From Mytilus trossulus (taxonomy: Eukaryota; Mollusca; Bivalvia; Mytilida; Mytilidae): a stretch of DNA of 64,000 bases. Below, in pieces: positions 12,446 through 24,897 of this stretch (positions are counted from its first letter, which is position 1; the number at the start of each line of letters is the position of its first letter). A program made the position numbers and the translations under genes. The notes beneath the pieces are model-generated. The model was not told where the DNA came from. It made no database searches and worked only from the letters and a program-made list of their open reading frames with translations. The stretch is from NCBI RefSeq assembly GCF_036588685.1, contig NC_086383.1:35658171-35722170 (forward strand), in the 5' to 3' direction.

Positions 12446-13485
12446 CCGATACCTGTATCTAAATAAACATCGACTGTTAAGTGTGAAAACAATAACATGA
12501 AGGGTTAACCCTGCAGTCATAATTATTTTTACCCGGTTTTAATCAATTGTCAAAATACAGCCATTGTTAGTCGGTCTTGAAAGAACTACCTGGGGTAAAC
12601 AAATATTAAAACATTAAGAATTATTGTCCTACTCTAAACAAATCATTTGTGTTGAATACAACTCACCACTGTTATGAACGACTAATTAGCGCAATCCTTT
12701 CAAAACTGTACACTTGAATATACTTCTTTAGGAATTTCCACTTTCGATATTAAAATGTGTTCTGTACACCTACGACGCATTTATAAGGTCGTTTAAATTT
12801 AAATTACTAGATCCTTTTAATGAATCTAAATATAGTAACATATGAATTGTACCAAATAATAGAACTCAATTAACCGAAACACAATTGTTAACAAGCTATT
12901 GATTTATGAATGAGAATATTTGTGTGAATGTGTGAGTGTGTTCATACTTGTACATGTTTTACGTGCTGTACATTATCTTACATCTCTGCAAAAATGAATT
13001 ATTGTGTAAAATTCGATACACACATATAGGCTATTATGTTTGGCTGATTGGATATATGAGTTGTAAGCTTACAAAATAAATATTCAGCACTGTTAATAAA
13101 TAGTGCAAACTAAATTCAATCATATAATTATTTTCTTTTAAGTTCTAATCAGCAGAAAAAAGTAGATTAACAAAATAAAAATAATCAGCTAAATTGAAAA
13201 CAAGGCAAAGAAGAGTTAAAATTGAACAATCTAGAGACTGAAGCTTTCTATTATAATTGCTTGTAATGGCCCTTACTGTATTGCTCTTTTTTATAGTTGA
13301 AATGTGTAGCTTATTCATTTTAAAATATCGAAAATGTATAGATGTATCAAATGACTTTTTTGAAAGGTGGTAAAAGACATTTTGACAACTCTTAAAATTA
13401 TACTTTAAACATTTGTAAAAGATAAACTCCTATTGATGTATTTGTGAATAATTATTAGCTATCATAATGAACATGTTCACCATAA

Positions 13486-13548
13486 GCCGATACCGATACC
13501 GATACCGATACCGAAACTGAAACCGAAACCGAAACCGAAACTGAAACA
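13486..13548 (+). repeat. Hexamer microsatellite (CCGATA)n(CCGAAA)n
   Basis: About ten 6-bp units run in series, first CCGATA, then CCGAAA or CTGAAA. The mirror position in the right arm (about 18,058-18,102) keeps only a short degenerate version, so the array has grown or shrunk since the duplication. Confidence 0.8.
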
Positions 13549-15119
13549 AAAAATAGTAGTGAGGTAAATGGTAAATGTGTATAATGTTCAATCAACCCAA
13601 CACTTTAACTCAGCTGTATGGTTTGACATTTGAATACACAATATGGCGTTTTGATTCAATTCAATTAAAAAAAGTAAAGTTAAATTCAACGAGAATGCAA
13701 TACACTAATGCATGTAATATACAATAAAGATGGTGATACCGATGTATATATGAGGAACATTAGGGATGAAGAAAGTTTCGTTGAAAGAAAGAACTGTTCA
13801 ACATAGTTCTACCATATGTGCAATATCGCTCCGACTATATCTGAATATATAGTATAACGATAAACTTTAATTTACAATTGACGAAGACGAATACTTATAA
13901 AGACAAACATTTAATTTGAGTACAATCGTGTGCTTGTTGTTTATCTGTATCCGACGAGAAGGATACGATAAGCTTTTGTGTTTTCGGTAACACTATTTTC
14001 AACTGTTTGATAAACATTCCTTTTAATTTATCTCTCTAATTTATTTTCGCTTCTTTATCTGGAAGACCGTTTGATGGTCCCTCTAGGTGTGCTAGGTTCC
14101 ATTGATGTTTTAAATAAATCTCCATCTTCCATTCCACTTTCTTTTTCTTTTTGATGTCACCTCCCATAGAATAAATTTGCAGAACAAAAACCAGGCATTG
14201 TTTTACAGTGGACATCGTTATATAAACTGTATTCATACGCAAGTCATAAAGACACATGAAAGAAAATAAGAAACATCAAATATGGTGTTCTCAAGTCATA
14301 ACAATGACGCGACGATTTACAGATTTATAGATTCGATCGATTCACACGAGATGTAACCGTTTTCCCGTAAATGTATCGTACTTGGAGACATAATATATCC
14401 ATCTGAACATTATATTGCAACACTATTAACTGTTCCGCAATCAAAATCTCCGAGCAACGGAATTTTTTCAATGTAAAGATTCGTACAAGAAGAGTTTATT
14501 TAGATTGATTGAAAATTTATAAAATAAAAGGTTCTCTTTATTAAAAAAAATCGGAACGATATTGCACCTATTGTAGAACTAAGTGGAGCTCTTTCACTAT
14601 GACAAAACATGCTTTGTTATTGATGTACAACATAGATGGGTAGTATCAACTTCTGAAATTGTATACTACATGCATTAGTGTATATAATATTGGTTGAATT
14701 TAATTTTGCTTTTTTCACGGTGTATATTCATAACGCTTCCTTTCCGATAAAATCGCCGTTTTTGCTTCCTTTCCGAGTCAGAAAACACGTCCTTTTCGAT
14801 AATGTACACAGGAAATAGTCACATCAATTGAATGGTAGTGTCCTTTTATGCCAATGTACTAATGAAATACTAATATTCTTGAAAGAATTGATAGATGACG
14901 GAACAAAGATTATAAACAAGTATCCAAAATAAGATTTGCTAATGTCTATAATCGATTACAGAAAGCATACGAGTTTACACAACAACAGCGTCGACGAGTA
15001 CAACAAGTTTATCAATAATAAAAGTCATGAATGCAAGAACACTTGACCGTTTAATATAAGTTCGGAGTTTTCATTTTGTTTATATTATAAGATTTCTAAC
15101 CTTTCCATGCATGCGATGA

Positions 15120-15495
15120 AAACGCCTCTTTCTCCTCTACAAGACCTATATAGTCATAACCCATGACACCCCTCCTTTTTTTTCTCTAGAAGACCAGGAA
15201 TAAGCCCACCCTCTGTTTTTTTGCCAGTTTTTCAAATTTTGAGCTCTAGTTTCAGTTTTTTTAACACAGCGCGGGCCATGGATACCTTTACTCTAGGATT
15301 TGTTTAACCATTTCTTTAAATTTTGAGCTCTTGTTACAGATTTTCGAACAATGCGCCCTCCAATACCTTGTACTAAAGAAGCGGGGTTCTTTCCCCTCTA
15401 CAAGACCGATTTAGACATAGCCAATGACACCCTCGTTTTTTTTCTCTAGAAGCCCTGGAATAGGCCGACCCCCTGTTTTTTTACCATGGCTTTGA
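15120..15495. repeat. Direct repeat, two copies about 265 bp apart
   Basis: Both copies contain CTCTACAAGACC, GACACCC, TTTTTCTCTAGAAG and a CCCTGTTTTTTT-like stretch in the same order. Confidence 0.55.
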
Positions 15496-15526
15496 CCCAT
15501 TATAAATAACTTTTTATAAATTGTGA

Positions 15527-15580
15527 CTTGAATGGAGAGTTGTCTTATTGGCACTAATATCATATCTACTTATTTATATG
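15527..15580 (-). repeat. SINE-like repeat fragment
   Basis: GAATGGAGAGTTGTCTTATT followed by GGCACTAATATCATATCTAC is the reverse complement of the start of the common block. Confidence 0.55.
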
Positions 15581-15764
15581 TATTCTTAAATGACTATGTA
15601 AAATGGACTGCTGTGAAATATATGTAGAATTGGCTCTATCATGATTTAACTTAAATTGGATTTGAATTTTCTAAAATGTACCTCTGGCATTGAGTATTTT
15701 TTTTTTTTTATGGTTTTCAGCATTAAACACGTTTTTTAACTTTTTGATTAGACCTTCAATGAGA

Positions 15765-15900
15765 GTCTCAAGATGACGATTGATGGAGGGTTATTTAACG
15801 TCCAGTGGCAAGTATGATGCAAAGTGTAGAGGGATTAATATATGTTGCAATAGCTTGTTTCCCAGTCCACTATGAATAAACATTTTTAAACTAAACTAAG
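15765..15900 (+). repeat. 3' fragment of a tRNA-derived SINE
   Basis: GGGATTAATATATGTTGCAA and GTTTCCCAGTCCACTA match the 3' part of the SINE at 30,751-31,090. The 5' tRNA-like head is missing. Confidence 0.55.
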
Positions 15901-18539
15901 TCAGATGGATATTCAGGTAGAAAACATGATAATGAGAAATCAATCTGAACCCCGCTTTGTACTAGGCTGTAATTTCAACGTGCTATCTCACAAGGTACAA
16001 GTTCGAATAATAGACATGTCACCTTACATCTAACACATTATTCAGACCCCGGGGATCGATTAGTCTTTTACTCTTACTATGAAATGCCACGTGATAGGTT
16101 TCATTGATAATCTGCCCTTGTTCTTTAAATAATGCCAAAATACAAAGTTGTGCCTAACAATGTTGCTTATCTATAAGAAAGGATATTGGAGATGCAGCCC
16201 TCGCCGAAAATATGATCATTTACGGTGACATTTTATCATGTTCTATTTTAATGAAATGTTGTCTCATTGTCATAAAGTCCATATCTTATACTTTTTATAT
16301 CGTAAAAACAATGAGCTAAAGTCGTGCTTATTTCTTAGCCTGCGCGTACGGCTAAATTTTTATTTTATACGTGATTATGAAAGGCGTCGTTTCCTTAGAC
16401 TCCGAAAGTAAACGTTTCCAAAATTGACGCTGGGACTGATTTGTCGAAAAGGAAGTGTTTCCTTGATTTAAAAAAAAAGAGTTATACGGATGTTTCAGGT
16501 TAGCTGGACAAGATAAAACCATTTGGTAAGTTAAAATATAATGAAAAGCTTGCAAATCAATATGCTGCATGCTTTTTAAAATAGTTTCTGGGCAAACAAA
16601 TGTATTTTTTATCTGTCATCGTCAACGACGCTGAGATTTTGGAACGGTTTTAACTGTTTTATATTATTTTCTTAATGAAATCAACTTGGTATAAATGTAG
16701 ACAAAACATTCAAATGTTCCGTTTGCTACATAATTTTATTTAACTTACCTCTTGACGGCAGCATTATTCATTTTAATATCGTGATCCTGTGCGATGTCGT
16801 CATTGGCACTCAGAAAGGAAGCGTTCAAGTATCGGAAAGGAAGCAAAAACGCCGATTCTATCGGAAAGGAAGCGTTATGAATATACACCGTGAAAAAAGC
16901 AAAGTTAAATTCAACCAATATTATATACACTAATGCATGTAGTATACAATTTCAGAAGTTGATACTAACCATCTATGTTGTACATTAATCACAAAGCAGG
17001 TTTCGTCATGATAGTGAAAGAGCTACTCTTAGTTCTATACCTGTATAATAGGTGCAATATCGTTCCGAATTTTTTAAATAATTTATTTTATAAATTTTCA
17101 ATCATTCTAAATAAACTCTTCTTGTACGAATCTTTACATTAGAAAATTTCCGTTGATCGCAGATTTTGATTGCGGAACAGTTAATAGTGTTGCAATATAA
17201 TGTTCAGATGGATATATTGTGTCTCCAAGTACGATACATTTACGGGAAAACGGTTACATCTCGTGTGAATCGATCGAATCTATAAATCTGTAAATCGTCG
17301 CGTCATTGTTATGACTTGAGAAAACCATATTTGATGTTTCTTATTTTCTTTCATGTGTCTTTATGACTTGCGTATGAATACAGTTTATATAACGATGTTT
17401 ACTGTAAAACAATGCCTGGTTTTTGTTTTGCAAATTTATTTTATCAAAAAGAAAAAGAAAGAGAGGATGGAGCATGGAGATGTATTTAACACATCAATGA
17501 AACCTAGCACACCTAGAGGGACCATCAAACGGGCTTGCAGATAAAGGAGAGAACATAAATTGGAGACAGAAATTAAAAAAAATGTTTATCAAACAGTTGA
17601 AAATAGTTTTACCGAAAACACAAAAGCTTATCGTATCCTTCTCTTCGGATACAGATAAACAGTAGGCCCACGATTATACTTAAATAAAATGTTTGCCTTT
17701 ATAAGTATTCGTCTTCGTCAATTGTAAATTAAAGTTTATCGTCAATACTATATATAGTCGGAGCGATATTGCTCATATGGTAGAACTATGTTGAACAGTT
17801 CTTCCGTTCGACGAAACTTTCTTTATCCCTAATGTTCATCATATATAAATTGTTATCACCATCTTAATTGTATATTACATGCATTAGTCATGTTAGTGTA
17901 TTACATACTCGTTGAACTTAACTTTGCTTTCGTTAATTGAATTTAAGCAAAAATCCATCTTGTTTATTCAAATGTCAAACCATATATCTGAGTTAAAGTG
18001 TTGGGTTGATTGAACATTATAAACATTTACCATTTCCTCACTACTATTTTTTGTTTTAGTTTCGATTTCGGGTTCGGTTTCAGTAACGGTATCAGTATTA
18101 GCTTATGTGAACATGTCTATTATGACAGATAATAATTATTTACAAACATATCAAAAGGAGTAAATCTTTAACAAATGGTTATAGTATAATCTTAATTTTA
18201 AGAGTTGTCAAAATGTCTTTTACCACCTTTCAAAAAAAGTCATTTGATACCACTATAAATTTTCGATATTTTAGAATGAATAAGCCACACATTTAAACTA
18301 CAAAAAGGAGCAATACAATAAGGGCCATAAAAAGCAATTATAATATTATAATAGAAAGGTTCAGTCCCTAGATTGTTCAATTTTAACTATTTTTGGCTTG
18401 TTTTTAATTTAGCTGATTATTTTTATTTTGTTAATCTACTTTGTTTCGTTGCTTAGAATTTAAAAGAAAATATATGATTGAATTTTGTTTGCACTATTTA
18501 AAAACTGTGCTGAAAGGTTGTCTTTTAACTTGACTAATA

Positions 18540-20370
18540 AACCAATGTTTTACGAACGGCTTCTAGTATTACTTCATTTTACGATATTGAACTAAAACTT
18601 TATTATATCCCTTTACACAGTAGGAATAGTCCTGATTTATATCACCGGCCTTTTTGCCTTTTTAAAACTTTTTCGACAGTTACCTTTCCTTTTGAAGGAC
18701 ATTATCGGTCAAGTAAGAGCAACTTAAAGTAAAATCAAACGTACAAATGATACAATATTGGGAGGAAAATGGCCTGACTTATGTTTTCTATACATTACAA
18801 TATTATCGGAAAGCAGTTTCCCCTAAAATTAAACCAATTATATTTTTACTTTTTTTTATTTTCCTTTTTCCTTTTAAATTCCTTGATCAAGTACTAGGAT
18901 TTCTAACAACATAGTAGGTTACCTGTCGAAATATTATATAATCCAGAATCAAATGTCGTTAATTTCAAAATGCGCTATGCACTCACACCACATCTTTCTA
19001 TATCTATTTAAGTGTTAACATAATTCATTTAGTCAAAGTAAAATGAATTTGACACAAGTAAGCTGTAGTGAAGAATAAACTCATCATATACATAATATAT
19101 ACCAGGATTAAAATGTTATATATACGCCAGACGCGCGTTTCGTCTATAAAAGACGCTCGAATAAAAAAATATTAAAAAGGCCAAATGCAGTACGAAGTTG
19201 AAGTCCACTCACGCATGCATCCTCTCATAACACTTTTATGGTGATACATAATTATAATATTTGGAATCAGGATTATAAGGTTTTATACGCATCGCTAATC
19301 GCTTTTTAGCATGAAGTTTTATTTACAAGACACATTAACAGACAAACGGATGGACAAAGTGAACACTAAATAGAAATGAGGGGCAAAATATAATGATGTG
19401 CAATAAATTCTGTTTGCTCGTGTCGTGTGAAAAATTGGTTACAAACGCCCTGTACAATCCTTATCCCCTTGAAAACGTATGATTAAAAAAAAACGTGTCA
19501 AAGACAAATTGGTACAGATTTTGGTATGATAAGTGAATGAAACTGCTGAAAACAAATTATGTATTGTTAAAATAAATAGATACGTTGATTCCATAAATCA
19601 TCATAAATCACCGTGTTTCCCCGTGTTCTAATTCTGTGTCAATTTATAAGTTTTCGAACCTATTTTTATAACCAAATAATCAACGTGTGCTACCGGTGGT
19701 CTCAAAAGATTATTGAATGAGTTTAAGGATCAGCTCACTGGTTCAATCAAAATACGATTAATGAAATTTCAAATTTTCTGGAATGTTAGAGGCACTCGAA
19801 TGGGATTTTCGGTTAACAAAAAAAATGAAATAATGTTTTGATCATTAGAGGAACAGATTACTCTTACATAACTACTGGTGGATTATCTGATTTATCCAAT
19901 CATGATAGTTAAATCATAAATTTATGAATCCTCATCGACGCTCGGAATTAAAAGCTGATATTTTTTTTATCTCGATTGGATACATCTTATAATCCACTGG
20001 TATCCACGTCGGCCTAGTTTGCCCTCTGTAAAGTCACCAGGTATGTTTTCGTGATGTCATTAAAGAAACAAGTCCAGAAGAAAGCAGAGAACTGGATGTT
20101 ATAGTTGAATTCTAAAAATAGATAAAGACTTTAGGTCAGGAATTGGATGAATCGTATACAAATTAGAGAAAGTAAAAAAACTTATATATTTCTGGATTAA
20201 TCATAAACATGATTATAAACAAAAAGGCAGGGGAAATCCTATATTACGGAATTATGCAATAGCTATTTACTTTGTAAGCATACAATTCATGTATTCAATC
20301 AGCTTAACAAAAATGACAAGATATGTGTACCCATTTTTATCCAAAACGTCAACTTTCTACGCTGTATAAA
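18540..20370. mobile_element. Right-arm-specific insertion of about 1.8 kb, unclassified
   Basis: At the mirror position the left arm passes from about 13,080 to about 12,975 in roughly 100 bp. No coding sequence is recognised. It contains a - strand SINE-like fragment (about 18,985-19,015), a dispersed repeat copy (about 19,085-19,165) and a hairpin. In the hairpin, CTGGTGGATTATCTGA..TATCCAATC at about 19,876 pairs with its inverse at about 19,973-20,005. Confidence 0.5.
19085..19165 (+). repeat. Dispersed repeat with ACCAGGATTA...ACGCGCGTTTCGTCT
   Basis: It shares the order ACCAGGATTA, CGCCAGACGCGCGTTT(C)GTCT and AAGACxC with copies near 29,578, 29,935 and, inverted, 35,325. Confidence 0.6.
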
Positions 20371-21689
20371 ATAATTCACAGCACGTACAAATATGAACAC
20401 AAGCAAACATACACACACTTATTTTCATAAATAACTTGTCAACTACTGTGTTTCGGTTAAGGTTCCACTAAAGTCAAAATATAGTACACTTCATAAACAT
20501 CTAAACTTTGCCTGTATTTTTCAACCTATAATGAATAAAGTCATAAACTATGATAACATATGTTCATTTAAACATACTTTACAATTTATAGGTTACTATG
20601 TTTAGATTCATACTTGATTAAACAGGTCAGGACCACTACCTTATATGGAAATGCATAAATTAGCATACTTATGTTCTCGCACATGTAATTGTTTATTTAC
20701 ATGTGACGCAATTCATTTTTACCTAGGTTTTTGACCAATCCACTAAATGAGTCACAATGCATGATGGACTACTACGTGTTTACAATCAACCAAGAACACG
20801 TGTTATTTACTGAAATACAACACATTTTTTCGTGCAATGCGGGATTCACAATTTCGCTTAGTTTTTCATTTTATGTATCCTCATTCATAGTTCGTGAAAT
20901 AAAGTATTACTTCCATGCTCAGATTAAAGAAGAGTTGTTTCTATGCGAAGAAAAAAAGGTTTGAATTACCCGATATATAGCCATTAACATGTTTGATGAT
21001 GGAACAGAGATTTCATGTATTTGTCTACCAGAGTGAGACAACAACGAAACAACAGCGAAAAAACACAATTAGCCATGAGACAAACTCAAAAGTGTTAAGT
21101 AAGCCGTCGATAACAGCCGATGCTGATATTCACGAGTACAGAAATGTTCGTATAAATAATTAAAGCGGCAAATGTGGGATCCTTGAATTTTGTGTTCGTA
21201 AAAAAGGCGAAGAAATATTTACATACATGGCAGTGTTAACAAAATCTATAAGTATTTTTTTTGTCACATTTCAGTATATGGGACTTCCAAACTGTTCCCT
21301 TTGTTTTGAAGGTAGTGAAGTCAGCAACTGTAGTTTCAGTATGTTAGTTTTTTAACGGGCTCGGACATTTGCCAAACTGAATAAAAATATTACAGCTGAT
21401 TTCTCATACCTGCGAAGTAAAACTTTGGTTGGCTTGCTTGCTTTGTTTGCATAGTTGTTTATACAAGCTTTGAAAATAAGATTGACATATTTTTTAAATA
21501 TATGAATACAGGGCTGGCATAATTTAACTTGTATATTTTATATTTTGTACAATATACAAACAAAGAAAGCAAGCTAACCAAAGTGTTGCTCTACATGCAT
21601 TAGGAAATAAGCTGTAATGATTTTATCAATATGTATGTTCGACAAGGTGGAAATTTTGATATGTTTTGTTAAAATTGCGGCGTTGGATC

Positions 21690-21950
21690 TATAATAAAAA
21701 AGATGTGGTATGATTGCCAATGAGACAGCTGTCCACAAGAGACCAAAAAGACACATAAATTAACATTAATAGTACAGTCATCAACAATGAGCAAAGCTTA
21801 TACCGCATAGTCAGCTATAAAAGGCCCCGGTATGACAATGTAAAAAAATTCAAACGAGAAAACTAACGGCCTTAATTATAAAAAAAAATGAACGAAAAGC
21901 AAATATGTAACACATAAACAAACAACAACCACTGAAATACAATATATTTT
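21690..21950 (+). repeat. SINE-like dispersed repeat copy, long form
   Basis: It starts with AAGATGTGGTATGATTGCCA and continues with GAGACAGCTGTCCACAAGAG, GCAAAGCTTATACCGCATAG, AAAAGGCCCC and AAACAACAACCACTGA. These sub-blocks recur in order at 44.3, 47.5 and 54.0 kb. Confidence 0.7.
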
Positions 21951-22112
21951 TTTTGATGGAATAGATTTCTTGTACTTTTATATATTTAATTGGGCCGGGT
22001 TTTTTTTGTTTTTTTTTTTGCTTGGATTGTTTTACACAAGTAATTTTTGGGTCATTAATAGCTTACTTTTCAGCATTGAACCTATGACTGCTTACTTAAC
22101 TAAATTATGTCT

Positions 22113-22165
22113 TTTTTGGAAAGATGTCTCATTTGGCACTCATATTTCATCTTCTTATTTTTATA
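22113..22165 (-). repeat. SINE-like repeat fragment
   Basis: GATGTCTCATTTGGCACTCA followed by TATTTCATCTTCTTATTTTTATA is an inverted 5' fragment of the common block. Confidence 0.5.
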
Positions 22166-22386
22166 TACAAAGCACGTTTTAGAAAGAAAAAAATAATAGG
22201 TAATATGGCACCCACTATGATCCAGAGACTTTTAAAATTGGAGATTTTTTACATATGTCAACAGGACAGCAGCCGAACAACAAAAAAAAACCTCTTAGGT
22301 ATATTTTGTGATAAAATTAGCAACAAACGGATATTATCGATGGATGAAACTATAAAATATGTATTGAGCTATATACCGTACCCGCT

Positions 22387-22535
22387 CAGTGGCGGATCCA
22401 AAAGGGCGGGGGTTCCGGGAGATGGACCCCTTTTTAGAACGATCAATGCATTAGGATGGGGACATGTAGTTTGAACCTCTCCCCTTTTGTCCAGGGTTAC
22501 ACCCCCTTTTTTTAAAAAGGCTGGATCCGCCCCTG
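22387..22535. mobile_element. 149-bp MITE with CAG..GGCGGATCCA ends
   Basis: The left end CAGTGGCGGATCCA and the right end (reverse complement CAGGGGCGGATCCA) differ at one or two positions. CCGCT is present directly outside both ends, which fits a 5-bp target duplication. It is GC-rich compared with its surroundings. No coding capacity. The superfamily is not assigned. Confidence 0.7.
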
Positions 22536-23925
22536 CCGCTTTCATAACACATATTTTTTTTAGCATACTGAATATCGTGATGTTCTTACTATTAGTTCAG
22601 GTCCTGATAAAAAAAAAATACATATTCAGTACAGAAACAAGTGTTTCAATAAAAGTTTCCGTGTTTTTTTAGGCAGAAATGATTTTGGAATGACATTATA
22701 CAGGTTTAAAAGAGCTCAAATGATTTTCTTACTGGACAGTGGTCACTTCATTTGATATTTCATAGTGTCACGTCGTGAAATAAATGTCGGTTCAATTCAC
22801 AACAATGCACAACACCGGTTCAACTACTTTTGCAAGGCGAAAAAGAAAGTCGAATCGTGAGGCCAATAAACAATACTTTTTTTAATCTGAGCATGCAAAT
22901 TGAAAATTACGTTATATATTTTACATTAAATATATTTGCAAAATAAAAACTTTGGTAATGAGAGTCCCAGACAATGTATTAGTTGACTGTTTTCCCACTA
23001 ATTCCACGTGTTTTACGTAGTAGTTTACTTGTAGTAGCCCACAATGCATTGTAGTTCATTGAGTCGATTGGTCAGTTTTTCAAGGCCATATTGTCCTTGT
23101 GTTTTGGAAATTACTATGCAAATATATTCTGACGTCAGAAAATCTAGAGTTCTCGACCTGTTAAAAACCTGTAGTAAATTTAAATTCAAACGACCTTATA
23201 AATAAACTCATCATAGATACCAGGACCAAATTTATAAATAAGTCACATGTGTACACAGCTAATTGAAATATCGAAAGTGGAAATCCCTAAAGAGGTATTT
23301 TTAAATGTAATGTTTTGAAATGGATGAGCTAATTAGTCTGTCATAACAGTGGTAAGTCGTATTAAACGCAACTGATTTTTTAAAAGTAGGACCATATTTC
23401 GTAATGTTTCAATATTGGTTTACTTCCAAGGAAGTCGTCAAAGACCGACTGACAATGGCTGCATTATGACAATTGATTATAACCGGATAAAAATAACTAT
23501 GAGCGCAGGGTTAACCCTTTATGTCATTGTGTCCCCATTTAATAGTCGACGTTTATTTAGATATAGGTATTGTTGAATTTTGTAAAGTCGGGATTAAATT
23601 CTATTCTGTTTGACCTTATTTGTCCTTGTGTTACCTTGTATAAATTCACAATATTACTAAAATATGTATGATCGGGAATATATTCTATTCCATTTGACCT
23701 TATGTGAACTTGTGTGACCTTGTGTAAATTTTAAATACTATTGAAATATGTTTCCGGTGATTGACGAGGTCATGTTTAAACACAATGACCCAATCATATT
23801 GACTTTGTAAACGAATACGTGTCGCTTAACAAAAAGTTAAAACCTAATAGCAGATCAAGTTGAACATTCAAAGTTGCGTTGAAAATAAAGTCATATAGTC
23901 AGATCCCCAATTGCAAGTGGAAACC

Positions 23926-24350
23926 ATGTTGCGTCATCGTTCTATAGGAATTTCCATACTCTTGTATTTCGTTTTTACCAAATATGTGCTTTGTCTATAT
24001 GCATTGATTTTTTACTCCGTTGCCATAATAGTTTTATTTTATAGTGATAGGGATTTAAACACAATGCTGACTGCAATACAACTATTTCTGACCCGTTATC
24101 GTATTATGTTTAATTGTTTTATTCAAACATTGGTTTCAATATGATGCAATTATATGCGACTGTAATGCGAGTGGGAGGTTTTGCTAGCTATAAAAATAGG
24201 TCAAATCAACTATTTTCTTCATTAGAAAAAAATATTTTACTATTAATAGAATGTGAATTTAAATGTTTCATAACGCATAAGCAATTGTTAGTGAAAGTTC
24301 CAGATATTGTTTTTATATATATATATATATATTGTACCTGTATTGTTTAG
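23926..24350 (+). pseudogene. Decayed right-arm copy of the membrane-type exon
   Basis: The mirror of 10,564-10,897. It keeps an ATG at 23,926 and the hydrophobic stretch (ISILLYFVFTKYVLCLYALI). It then shifts frame near 24,100-24,140, continuing as MMQLYATVMRVGG in another frame. The GTATGT donor of the left copy is not preserved. Confidence 0.6.
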
Positions 24351-24897
24351 GTTGGAGGCATTATCAATTAGTAGATATTCTTTAAATGCCGTATATCGAA
24401 GAATATATTGAAAAACTTAAACTAAAGCACTTTCACTCACATGAGAGGCTGCATTTGACGACACGAAATTAAAACAAAAAAATGTAATAGAAATGCATCA
24501 CTCGATTTGCGAATCCAAAATTAGAAAACATTGCATTTCGGAATAGCCTGACACTGAACTAATCAAATTACTTTATATGTATCAAAAGATCTCACAATCT
24601 TATTAAAATCGTTTTGACACATTATTATTTTCATACGCATTTTTATAAGTTGGGTAAGATCTTAAACACTAAAAATAGTTTGTTAGTTGTATCTAATTCA
24701 TGGTTTAAAAAGTTACCTGTAATAGAGGAAAATTGTCAAATATGATAATCTTTTATTAACAAGTTTGTCAAGTTTTTTGTTTTAAAGACTGGCATTTGTG
24801 AAACTAAACACAAACCATGATGTGAAACTTGCGTAAAATACTTTTGGACATGATTAAAGTATAAATATATTCAATAATGTATTTCTTTAGATTAACC

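Larger units (their letters stand above)
3642..14777. repeat. Left arm of a large inverted duplication
   Basis: This arm mirrors 16,832-28,172. Anchors that match as reverse complements are 3,642-5,623 with 26,200-28,172, 9,480-9,817 with 24,891-25,228, 10,564-10,897 with about 23,926-24,240, 12,840-12,970 with 20,370-20,610, and 14,640-14,777 with 16,832-16,990. The arms have diverged: the 110-residue exon differs at about 14 residues. Insertions specific to this arm are about 5.7-9.3 kb and 10.9-12.0 kb. Confidence 0.85.
10898..14777. other. Inner part of the left arm, no gene recognised
   Basis: This is AT-rich DNA that mirrors the right arm in pieces. About 10,900-11,980 has no counterpart in the right arm. 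About 12,000-12,970 matches 23,170-23,900 and 20,370-20,620 inverted. About 13,080-14,777 matches 16,832-18,530 inverted. Open frames here are short, and the pair at about 14,036-14,257 and 17,353-17,544 is conserved only because the DNA is duplicated. Confidence 0.6.
14778..16831. other. Spacer between the arms of the inverted duplication
   Basis: About 2 kb without a recognisable gene. It contains a diverged direct repeat at about 15,120-15,250 and 15,385-15,490 (shared CCTCTACAAGACC, TTTTCTCTAGAAG, GGAATA.GCC). A - strand SINE-like fragment lies near 15,527-15,580. The 3' part of a second SINE family lies at about 15,765-15,900. Confidence 0.7.
20622..23160. mobile_element. TTAA-flanked insertion, 2.54 kb, non-autonomous
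   Basis: The element is bounded by TTAA at 20,618-20,621 and 23,161-23,164, with short inverted ends ACAGGTC/GACCTGT. The left arm at the same place (near 12,815) has a single TTAA, so empty and filled sites can both be read. Inside, a subterminal inverted repeat is visible: about 20,728-20,780 pairs with about 23,030-23,080 (ACAATGCAT, GACTACTACGTG). Target TTAA duplication is typical of piggyBac-type transposons. No transposase frame is seen, so it would be a non-autonomous member. It carries later passengers at 21,690-21,950, 22,113-22,165 and 22,387-22,535. Confidence 0.65.

Noticed and set aside
13486-13548. Interstitial telomere repeat
   Set aside because: The units are CCGATA and CCGAAA, not the TTAGGG type expected in molluscs.
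14036-17544. Conserved small protein at 14,036-14,257 and 17,353-17,544
   Set aside because: The similarity is explained by the inverted duplication. The frames end differently and run into A-rich sequence.
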